From Alphaproteobacteria bacterium (GTDB lineage Bacteria; Pseudomonadota; Alphaproteobacteria; RS24), in assembly GCA_029248825.1 (NCBI GenBank), contig JAQWIP010000031.1:1-5453 (forward strand): a DNA stretch of 5,453 nucleotides, read 5' to 3'. Below the pieces are notes generated by a model. It had not been told where the DNA came from and made no database searches. It saw only the letters and a program-made list of their open reading frames with translations. The position numbers were made by a program, and so were the translations under genes. Every line of letters starts with the position of its first letter. Within the stretch, counting starts at the first letter, position 1. Below, piece after piece: positions 1 through 4,727 of this stretch.

Positions 1-90
1 CATGGGCGCGTCCGCAAGATAGAGGCTATCGGGCGTTTTATCTTCGCCAATGGCAATGGCGCGCATGGTGGTAGGCAGGGTGTCGGTCAT
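1..90 (-). CDS. Probable NAD(P)H-quinone oxidoreductase (zinc-type/medium-chain dehydrogenase), N-terminal fragment
   Basis: Only the first 30 codons are in the window; the gene runs off the left edge. The reading starts MTDTLPTTMRAIAIGE and continues to LADAPM. A short leader ending in TTMRAI, followed by a beta-strand and an 'L..ADAPMP'-like segment, is how quinone oxidoreductases of the medium-chain dehydrogenase superfamily begin (GroES-like fold, NADPH-dependent reduction of quinones or enones). None of the Rossmann or catalytic part is visible, so the assignment rests on this N-terminal pattern and on my recollection that such a gene commonly neighbours DUF1192 genes in alphaproteobacteria. 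The ATG at 88-90 is preferred over the in-frame ATG at 64-66 because the latter has no purine-rich sequence ahead of it; the former has only a weak GAAAG. It is divergent from the next gene, with 53 bp between the two starts. It could be another member of the superfamily. Confidence 0.6.
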   Translation of the reverse strand, partial: MTDTLPTTMRAIAIGEDKTPDSLYLADAPM

Positions 91-143
91 GGGGTAAACT
101 TTCGCTTGAATTGAGCGTTAACTATAGAAAGGCAGGTGCCGCT

Positions 144-332
144 ATGGAAGAGGAAAACACCGCACCGAAAGGCAGCGCATTGGAGGCGCTTTTGAAAGAG
201 GATTTAAGCGGGCAAGGCGTTGAGGAATTAACTGCCCGTATTGGTTTTTTAAAAGACGAAGTGGCGCGCGCGGCAGCCATGCTGGAAAGCAAAAAGGGCT
301 CCCGCAGCGATGCAGAAGCCCTTTTCAAATAG
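144..332 (+). CDS. DUF1192 family small protein
   Basis: This encodes a 62-residue soluble protein of unknown function. Residues 1-20 are polar and probably disordered. Residues 25-49 (GVEELTARIGFLKDEVARAA and on) form an amphipathic helix likely to be a short coiled coil. The C-terminus, SKKGSRSDAEALFK, matches the family hallmark of a basic serine/arginine segment ending in A-(D/E)-A-LFK. Length and layout fit DUF1192, which is known mainly from alphaproteobacteria. I chose the ATG at 144 because GGCAGG (131-136) lies seven bases upstream; the in-frame TTG at 111 would add an uncharacteristic 11-residue leader and lacks a good ribosome site. It is divergent from the oxidoreductase and convergent with rpmE, 18 bp apart. 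The last codons also carry an apparent transcription terminator for rpmE on the other strand. No function is assigned. Confidence 0.85.
   Translation: MEEENTAPKGSALEALLKEDLSGQGVEELTARIGFLKDEVARAAAMLESKKGSRSDAEALFK
291..325 (-). terminator. Rho-independent terminator of rpmE, embedded in the 3' end of the DUF1192 gene
   Basis: Read on the minus strand, AAAAGGGCTTCTGCA (325-311) pairs with TGCGGGAGCCCTTTT (306-292) around the tetraloop TCGC (310-307). This gives 15 continuous base pairs including two G-U wobbles, and the descending arm runs into a five-T tract (295-291). The hairpin begins 25 bases beyond the rpmE stop codon. On the plus strand the two wobble positions become C-A mismatches, so the structure is better as a minus-strand transcript, the direction of rpmE. 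It overlaps codons for the conserved KKGSRSDAEALF segment of the DUF1192 protein. Confidence 0.72.
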
Positions 333-350
333 TCCAGCTTTGGCGGCGCG

Positions 351-575
351 TTATTCGCCCATAAAGCTGTCGAATTTCTTGTTAAAGCGGCTCACACGAC
401 CAGCGCGGTCAACCAGGGCGCCTGTGCCTTTGGTCCAGGCTGGATGCGTGGTTGGGTCAATGTCGAGGGTCAGCGTGGAGCCTTCCTCGCCGTAAGTCGA
501 GCGCGTTTGATAGGTCGTGCCATCGGTCATCGCTACGGTAATCATGTGATAATCGGGATGAATCTCTTTTTTCAT
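351..575 (-). CDS. rpmE: 50S ribosomal protein L31 (cysteine-free form)
   Basis: This is a 74-residue structural protein of the large ribosomal subunit, which contributes to contacts between the subunits. The start MKKEIHPDYHMITVAMTDG, the central TRSTYGEEGSTLTLDIDPTT, HPAWTKGTG, and the end GRVSRFNKKF are diagnostic of L31. The protein contains no cysteine; the zinc-binding CxxC found after the first beta-strand in zinc-type L31 is replaced by VAMTDG. The length is usual for the alphaproteobacterial form. The ATG at 573-575 is chosen because AAGGA sits eight bases upstream (588-584); an open frame continues upstream to 656, but that stretch holds the promoter and leader and does not resemble L31. 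A promoter is visible at 664-636 and a terminator at 325-291, so it is probably a single-gene transcription unit of roughly 350 bases. Confidence 0.97.
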   Translation of the reverse strand: MKKEIHPDYHMITVAMTDGTTYQTRSTYGEEGSTLTLDIDPTTHPAWTKGTGALVDRAGRVSRFNKKFDSFMGE

Positions 576-583
576 CTTTTCAA

Positions 584-588
584 TCCTT
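584..588 (-). promoter_or_regulatory. rpmE: Shine-Dalgarno site of rpmE
   Basis: AAGGA on the minus strand lies eight bases before the ATG at 575. It fixes the rpmE start against the longer open frame that begins at 656. It lies directly next to the small GCCC/GGGC hairpin at 601-589, so folding of the leader could affect its accessibility. Confidence 0.8.
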
Positions 589-594
589 GCCCAA

Positions 595-618
595 AAAGGG
601 CTAAATAAAGGGCTAATA
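595..618. repeat. 12-bp tandem repeat in the rpmE leader
   Basis: AAAGGGCTAAAT (595-606) is followed directly by AAAGGGCTAATA (607-618), matching at 10 of 12 positions. In the rpmE transcript each unit supplies a GCCC, and either copy could pair with the single GGGC at 592-589 just before the ribosome-binding site; the nearer one gives a 4-bp stem with a UUUUU loop (601-589). The units lie between the predicted transcription start and the start codon. The repeat is plainly visible; any regulatory meaning is inference. Confidence 0.6.
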
Positions 619-635
619 AAATCTCTGTGTCGCAC

Positions 636-664
636 TATATAACGGACACGGGGCAACGGCGCAA
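636..664 (-). promoter_or_regulatory. rpmE: Predicted sigma-70-type promoter of rpmE
   Basis: On the minus strand, a -35-like TTGCGC (664-659) is separated by exactly 17 bases from a -10-like TATATA (641-636). Transcription would start near 630-628, giving a leader of roughly 54 bases. The TATATA stands out in the otherwise GC-rich flank. The -35 lies within the first unit of the 23-bp tandem repeat at 658-703. It is predicted from sequence only. Confidence 0.6.
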
Positions 665-703
665 GCCTGTTTAATTAGGAGGCGCAAGCCGGATTAATCA
701 GGG
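658..703. repeat. 23-bp imperfect tandem duplication in the rpmE/ABC divergent promoter region
   Basis: Bases 658-680 and 681-703 are adjacent copies of one 23-bp unit, matching at 19 of 23 positions. Both begin with GGCGCAAGCC, which contains the complement of the TTGCGC -35 element, and both have a TTAA(T) core near their ends. No third copy is found on either side. The end of unit 1 (666-679) and the junction plus end of unit 2 (689-702) also form an imperfect inverted repeat (11 of 14). It could be a simple slippage duplication or a pair of protein-binding sites about two helical turns apart. Confidence 0.75.
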
Positions 704-704
704 C

Positions 705-733
705 TGGTCGCGTCTCAAACGGGCTGCTATAAG
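705..733 (+). promoter_or_regulatory. Possible promoter of the ABC exporter gene
   Basis: TATAAG (728-733) is a good -10 hexamer, with a poor -35 candidate TGGTCG (705-710) at 17-bp spacing. Transcription would start near 740, leaving a leader of about 20 bases that contains AGGTG (751-755) before the GTG start. The -35 match is weak, so the promoter may need an activator or lie elsewhere in the interval. Confidence 0.32.
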
Positions 734-759
734 CTGGCCAGATAAACAACAGGTGATAT

Positions 760-2577
760 GTGTCAAGAAATGACGCGGCGCAAGCCGTTACGCAAATGGA
801 AGAAGATGCCAAACGCCGTCCCAAGACGCGCAGCGTGCGACCTTTGCGAACCCTCGCGCCATTTATCGCCCAATACCCAAGCCGTGTTTTCGCCGCTTTT
901 CTAGCCCTTTTGACCGCCACCGCCGCCACTTTGGCCATGCCAATAGCCGTGCGCTTTATGATTGATAATGGCTTTTCCTCGGAAGATGCCGCCTCTATCG
1001 ATCGTTATTTTTTGGCCATGTTGGGCGTTGCTGTGGTTCTGGGGCTGGCCAGTGCCACGCGGTTTTATTTTGTCTCGTGGATTGGCGAGCGCGTGACCGC
1101 AGATTTGCGCAACGCCGTCTATGCCCATATCACCACTTTATCGCCCGCGTTTTTTGAAGTGACCCGCACCGGCGAAGTGCTATCGCGCCTGACAGCCGAT
1201 GTGACGCTGATTAAAACTGTGGTCGGTTCCTCGGCTTCCATCGCGCTTCGCAATGCGTTTATGTTTGTCGGCTCGGCTTTCATGTTGGTCTATACGAGCG
1301 CCAGCCTTGCCGGCCTTGCCGCGCTGACTTTGCCTGCCGTGGTCGTGCCCGTCATCGTCTTCGGCCGCATGGTGCGCCGTCTGGCGCGTGCCAGCCAAGA
1401 CCGCATTGCCGATACCGCCAGCCATGCCGCGGAAACCATTGGCGCCATGCAAACCGTGCAGAGCTTCACCCATGAGGCGCAAGACCGAGCGGCTTTTTCG
1501 CATGCCGTGGAGGGCTCGTTTATTACCGCCAAACTGCGTATTCTGGCGCGCGCGGGCATGACGGCCATTGCCATTGTGCTGATTTTCTCGGGCGTGGTGG
1601 GCATCCTATGGCTGGGCGCACAAAATGTTTTGCAAGGAGAAATGAGCGGCGGCACTTTGGGGCAATTCATTCTCTATGCGATTTTATGCGCCACCTCCAT
1701 CGGCGCCCTCTCAGAAGTCTGGGGCGAAGTGCAATTGGCGGCGGGCGCGACCGAGCGCTTGGTCGAGATATTGCAAGTCGAGCCAGATATTAAAGCGCCC
1801 GAAAATCCGAAACCTCTGCCACAACCCGCCAAGGGTTCCATTCGCTTTGACGACATCACGTTTCAATACCCCACACGCCCCGATATTTCAGCGCTGGCTG
1901 GCTTTTCGCTAGAGGTGACTCCCGGCGAGACGGTGGCTTTGGTGGGCGCATCGGGCGCTGGCAAAAGCACCGTGTTTCAATTGCTGTCGCGCTTTTACGA
2001 CCCCCAACAAGGCACGATTTCTATCGATGGCATTGGCTTGGCCGATATGGCGCCGCAAAGCGTGCGCGGCGCGCTTTCTGTGGTGCCACAAGAAACGGTG
2101 GTGTTTGCCAAAACCGTGATGGATAACATCCGCTTTGGCCGTCCGGAGGCGAGCGCGGAAGAAGTCATTCAAGCCGCCAAAGCGGCGCAAGCCGATGAAT
2201 TTATCACGCGTCTACCCGAAGGCTATGAGACCGAATTGGGCGAGCGCGGCGTCACTTTATCGGGTGGCCAACGCCAGCGTATCGCTATTGCGCGCGCGCT
2301 GTTGCGCAATGCGCCCGTGCTTTTGCTGGATGAGGCGACCAGCGCGCTGGATGCCGAAAGCGAAACTTTGGTGCAAAAAGCCCTGACCCATTTGATGGAA
2401 GGGCGCACCACTTTGGTGATTGCCCATCGCTTGGCCACCGTGCTGAAAGCCGACCGGATTATCGTCATGGAAAATGGCGCGGTGACCGCCATGGGTCGGC
2501 ATGAGGAATTGCTACAACAGGGTGGGCTTTACGCGCGCCTTGCCAATTTGCAATTCCATCAGCAGGCCGCTGAATAG
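760..2577 (+). CDS. ABC exporter half-transporter, MsbA-related (fused permease and ATPase)
   Basis: A 605-residue inner-membrane protein expected to work as a homodimer, using ATP to export a hydrophobic substrate. Relatives include MsbA (lipid A flippase) and multidrug exporters; the substrate is not readable here. The permease domain has six likely membrane spans, at about 41-66, 84-106, 160-180, 183-203, 265-288 and 300-320. The ATPase domain (about 360-600) is complete: A-loop Y370, Walker A GASGAGKST (396-404, K402), Q-loop Q444, signature LSGGQRQR (500-507), Walker B LLLDE (521-525, catalytic E525), D-loop SALD, and H-loop H556. The pattern fits the alphaproteobacterial 'MsbA-related' subfamily better than true MsbA. 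The start is GTG at 760 with AGGTG just upstream; ATG at 796 (residue 13) is the alternative but has no ribosome site. It is divergent from rpmE and convergent with suhB, 4 bp apart. Confidence 0.95.
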   Translation: MSRNDAAQAVTQMEEDAKRRPKTRSVRPLRTLAPFIAQYPSRVFAAFLALLTATAATLAMPIAVRFMIDNGFSSEDAASIDRYFLAMLGVAVVLGLASATRFYFVSWIGERVTADLRNAVYAHITTLSPAFFEVTRTGEVLSRLTADVTLIKTVVGSSASIALRNAFMFVGSAFMLVYTSASLAGLAALTLPAVVVPVIVFGRMVRRLARASQDRIADTASHAAETIGAMQTVQSFTHEAQDRAAFSHAVEGSFITAKLRILARAGMTAIAIVLIFSGVVGILWLGAQNVLQGEMSGGTLGQFILYAILCATSIGALSEVWGEVQLAAGATERLVEILQVEPDIKAPENPKPLPQPAKGSIRFDDITFQYPTRPDISALAGFSLEVTPGETVALVGASGAGKSTVFQLLSRFYDPQQGTISIDGIGLADMAPQSVRGALSVVPQETVVFAKTVMDNIRFGRPEASAEEVIQAAKAAQADEFITRLPEGYETELGERGVTLSGGQRQRIAIARALLRNAPVLLLDEATSALDAESETLVQKALTHLMEGRTTLVIAHRLATVLKADRIIVMENGAVTAMGRHEELLQQGGLYARLANLQFHQQAAE

Positions 2578-2587
2578 CGTTTTATTT
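2568..2587 (+). terminator. Weak candidate terminator at the end of the ABC exporter gene
   Basis: CGCT (2568-2571) pairs with AGCG (2576-2579) around the loop GAAT and is followed at once by TTTTATTT (2580-2587). The position across the stop codon and the T-run fit an intrinsic terminator, but a 4-bp stem is short. An alternative 5-bp hairpin, TCAGC/GCTGA (2559-2573), overlaps it. On the minus strand no T-run follows, so it would not serve suhB. Confidence 0.25.
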
Positions 2588-3370
2588 AATCAGGTGCTTC
2601 AGCAAGGCCGTATGCACGGCTTCATTGCCCGCCACCACATTGCCCGATTGCAAGCTTTTGTTGCGGTTTTTCTCATCGCTGACCAAGCCGCCCGCTTCGC
2701 GCAATAGCACGATGCCGGCTGCCATATCCCACGGCGAAAGACCAATTTCAACATAGCCATCGAGGCGACCTGCCGCGACATAGGCAAGGTCGAGCGCGGC
2801 CGAACCCATGGTGCGGAAATCGCCAACCAAAGGCACTAAATCGTCGGCCGAAATGGGGCTATCGAGGCGACCGTTTTTTGTGTCGTGCAGTAATTTGCCA
2901 CTGGAGATAACGCAGTCTTCTAGTTTCTGGCGTCCCGCCACGCGCAAGCGACCGCTGGGGCCATAGGCGCCTTGGCCGCGTTCGCCGTAAAACATCTCGT
3001 CGGTAATCGGGTTGTAAATCATCCCTGAAACCAAAGTGCCATCGCGTTCTAGCGCTACTGAAATAGCGAAATGCGGCATGCCGTGTAAGAAGTTGGTCGT
3101 GCCGTCGAGCGGGTCGATAATCCAGCGGTGGGTTTTATCGGCGCCTTCGACTTTGCCTTTTTCTTCTAGCAAGAATCCATAGCCCGGACGGGCTTCGGAA
3201 AGCTCTTCGAAGAGAATTTTTTCGGCCTTTAAATCGGCATTGGTGACAAAATCGCCAGGGCCTTTTTTCGACACTTGCAGATTTTCAATCTCGCCGAAAT
3301 CTCGGCGTAGCGCGCGACCAGCTTTTTCAACGGCGCCGCGCATAACATTCATAATGGGGGACTGTGCCAT
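2582..3370 (-). CDS. suhB: Inositol monophosphatase family protein (SuhB-like)
   Basis: A 262-residue cytoplasmic Mg-dependent phosphatase of the inositol-monophosphatase family, which removes phosphate from myo-inositol-1-phosphate and related sugar phosphates. Family motifs are in order: KGPGDFVTNAD (36-46), the metal-binding acidic pair LLEEKG (E69/E70), WIIDPLDGTTNF (83-94, with D86 and D89 as metal ligands), and WDMAAGIVLLREAGG (214-228, D215). Length is typical. In E. coli SuhB also joins the NusA/NusG rRNA antitermination complex; whether this protein does so cannot be told. HisN and CysQ relatives share these motifs, so the exact substrate is uncertain. The ATG at 3370 follows the efp stop codon by one base and has only a weak GAG as ribosome site, which points to translational coupling with efp. 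The stop lies 4 bp from the end of the convergent ABC gene; no terminator is visible for this gene. Confidence 0.93.
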   Translation of the reverse strand: MAQSPIMNVMRGAVEKAGRALRRDFGEIENLQVSKKGPGDFVTNADLKAEKILFEELSEARPGYGFLLEEKGKVEGADKTHRWIIDPLDGTTNFLHGMPHFAISVALERDGTLVSGMIYNPITDEMFYGERGQGAYGPSGRLRVAGRQKLEDCVISSGKLLHDTKNGRLDSPISADDLVPLVGDFRTMGSAALDLAYVAAGRLDGYVEIGLSPWDMAAGIVLLREAGGLVSDEKNRNKSLQSGNVVAGNEAVHTALLKHLIK

Positions 3371-3371
3371 A

Positions 3372-3935
3372 TTACTCGGCTCGCTTCAGATAGGTTACTT
3401 CATTTGTGTCGACGATAATATTATCTCCGACCGATAAAAATGGCGGCACCATGACCCGCACGCCATTGTTGCAAATGGCTGGCTTGTTCGAAGAGGCAGC
3501 GGTTTGCCCTTTCACCACGGGTTCGGTCTCGGTAATTTCCAAGGTCACTTGGTCGGGCAGCTTCACACCGATGGGCTTGCCTTCATGGCTTTCGACCACC
3601 ACCATCATGCCATCTTGCAAAAACGCGGCGCGCTCGCCGACAAATTCGGTTTGCAGCTCAATCTGTTCATAGCTCGTGGTGTCCATGAAGGCCAACATGC
3701 CATCGGACTCGTAGAGGAATTGATAATCGGTTTGCTCGAGGCGCACGCGGTCGACTTTATCGGCCGAGCGAAAGCGCTCGTTAAGCTTTGAGCCATTGAC
3801 CAGATTTTTCAATTCGACTTGCGCGAAAGCCCCGCCTTTGCCGGGCTTTACATGCTGCAATTTCACCGCCACCCATAGCTCATTATTATGCTGGATGACG
3901 TTTCCTGGACGAATTTCATTGCCGTTAATTTTCAT
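3372..3935 (-). CDS. efp: Translation elongation factor P
   Basis: A 187-residue cytoplasmic factor that binds between the P and E sites of the ribosome and promotes peptide bond formation at consecutive prolines. It has the three-domain EF-P length. Domain 1 (about 1-64) has the loop VKPGKGGAF, whose K33 corresponds to the lysine that receives beta-lysine in species with EpmA/EpmB; no modification gene is in the window. Domain 2 includes ERAAFLQDGM and the IGVKLPDQVTLEITETEP block. Domain 3 includes VKGQTAASSNKP, GVRVMVPPFLSVGD and ends VDTNEVTYLKRAE. The start MKINGNEIRPGNVI is the usual alphaproteobacterial one, and AAGG (3947-3944) lies eight bases upstream, so the open frame upstream to 4001 is not used. 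It follows thiE by 92 bp and precedes suhB by 1 bp. Confidence 0.98.
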   Translation of the reverse strand: MKINGNEIRPGNVIQHNNELWVAVKLQHVKPGKGGAFAQVELKNLVNGSKLNERFRSADKVDRVRLEQTDYQFLYESDGMLAFMDTTSYEQIELQTEFVGERAAFLQDGMMVVVESHEGKPIGVKLPDQVTLEITETEPVVKGQTAASSNKPAICNNGVRVMVPPFLSVGDNIIVDTNEVTYLKRAE

Positions 3936-3936
3936 G

Positions 3937-3947
3937 AGGCATGCCTT
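3937..3947 (-). promoter_or_regulatory. efp: efp ribosome-binding site inside a 10-bp palindrome
   Basis: AAGG (3947-3944) lies eight bases before the efp ATG and settles that start. It overlaps AGGCATGCCT (3946-3937), a perfect 10-bp palindrome. A palindrome without a loop cannot form a good hairpin within one RNA, so this may be chance. Confidence 0.6.
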
Positions 3948-3967
3948 TGTTGAACCCTTGTGAGGCT

Positions 3968-3995
3968 TGGATAGCATGGCAGCCCCATGCCGCAA
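3968..3995 (-). promoter_or_regulatory. efp: Possible internal promoter for efp-suhB with an inverted repeat in its spacer
   Basis: In the thiE-efp gap, TTGCGG (3995-3990) and TATCCA (3973-3968) are separated by 16 bases on the minus strand. The spacer is almost exactly filled by GCATGG-5 nt-CCATGC (3990-3974), a perfect 6-bp inverted repeat. Transcription would start near 3961. The -10 match is moderate, so the inverted repeat could instead be a small RNA hairpin in a longer aroC-thiE-efp-suhB transcript. Confidence 0.3.
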
Positions 3996-4027
3996 AATCA
4001 TTTATCGCTTCGGCGCACGCGCGCAGC

Positions 4028-4696
4028 TTACGCGTCTCGCGATAGCGTGTCTTCCAACCGCGTGAACAGCGAGGCAAATAATTTGTTGAACGTCACCACG
4101 CCCGCCTCTGGCCCGCCCGGATGTTGCCAGACCCCGCTCGAAGCGGCGATGAAATCAGCTCCCGCCATAATCAGCGGTTCGGCGTTTTTGGGCGTAATGC
4201 CGCCAATGGCCACGCAAGGCGGCTGCATCATTTCTTGCCACCAGGTTAAAATATTTGACGGCGCGCTGGTTTTGGCTTGTTTGGTTTGGGTTTCGTAAAA
4301 CGCGCCAAAGGCCACATAATCGGCGCCTGCCTCGCCTGCCAGCATCGCCATATGACGCGAGTTATGGCAGGTGATGCCGATGATTTTATCGTCGCCCAAA
4401 AGCGCGCGCGCGCTGGCGTAATCCATGTCGTCTTGGCCTAAATGCACGCCGTCGCAATCTAGCTGTTTGGCCAAATCGGCGCGGTCGTTCAAAATAAACG
4501 CCACGTCATGCGCATGGGCTATCGGCATGAGGGTCTCAACGGCAGAGATAATTTCTGCGTCGCTGGCAGGCTTTAAGCGCAATTGCAAACTGGCGACATC
4601 GCCCGCCGCCAGCGTTGCGTCTAAAACGGGCGCGAAACTTTCCAGCTCAATTTCTGGCGGCGTGAGGAGGTAAAGCCGTGTGGCGGGACGGGTCAT
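4028..4696 (-). CDS. thiE: Thiamine phosphate synthase
   Basis: A 222-residue TIM-barrel enzyme that joins the thiazole phosphate and hydroxymethylpyrimidine diphosphate to give thiamine phosphate. Visible motifs: QLRLK (38-42, with Q38, R40 and K42 for the pyrimidine diphosphate), LNDRADLA (69-76, N70 and D71), DGVHLGQDD (82-90, D90 for Mg), IGITCHN (106-112), GADYVAFGAFYETQTK (124-139, with T136, T138 and K139) and CVAIGGITPKN (161-171), then GADFIAASSGVW (179-190). The IGITCHN and VAFGAF forms differ from the canonical VSTHS and VGFGPVF but match what I recall of the alphaproteobacterial branch. The ATG at 4696 has GGAAG (4708-4704) seven bases upstream. The aroC stop is only 31 bp upstream, so there is no room for a TPP riboswitch outside aroC, and no other thiamine gene is in the window. 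It is probably transcribed with aroC. Confidence 0.93.
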   Translation of the reverse strand: MTRPATRLYLLTPPEIELESFAPVLDATLAAGDVASLQLRLKPASDAEIISAVETLMPIAHAHDVAFILNDRADLAKQLDCDGVHLGQDDMDYASARALLGDDKIIGITCHNSRHMAMLAGEAGADYVAFGAFYETQTKQAKTSAPSNILTWWQEMMQPPCVAIGGITPKNAEPLIMAGADFIAASSGVWQHPGGPEAGVVTFNKLFASLFTRLEDTLSRDA

Positions 4697-4727
4697 AGGG
4701 TTTCTTCCATAGGTAGGCGTGGGCTGG

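Noticed and set aside
111..143. TTG-initiated N-terminal extension of the DUF1192 gene
   Set aside because: The extension is unlike the family, starts at a rare codon without a good ribosome site, and a better ATG with GGCAGG upstream exists at 144.
91..143. Promoters for the oxidoreductase and DUF1192 genes in the 53-bp divergent gap
   Set aside because: GTTAAC and TATAGA are AT-rich candidates, but no convincing -35/-10 pair at proper spacing could be set on either strand.
576..656. Longer open frame upstream of rpmE on the minus strand
   Set aside because: It covers the predicted promoter -10 and leader, does not resemble L31, and the family start MKKEIHP is preceded by AAGGA.
777..786. 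Third and fourth copies of GGCGCAAGCC (777-786 and 2184-2193) as part of a dispersed repeat family
   Set aside because: These lie in coding sequence of the ABC gene and only the 10-base core matches, not the full 23-bp unit; GGCGCAAGCC-like words are expected from common alanine and glutamine codons here.
2501..2707. Plus-strand open frame spanning the ABC/suhB convergent junction
   Set aside because: It overlaps two well-supported genes in the wrong frame or strand, and its protein has no recognisable family pattern.
3936..4001. Longer open frame upstream of efp on the minus strand
   Set aside because: The family start MKINGNEIRPG at 3935 has its own AAGG site; the extra 22 residues have no EF-P character.
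4697..4727. TPP riboswitch ahead of thiE
   Set aside because: Only 31 bases separate aroC and thiE, and I see no thi-box in them.
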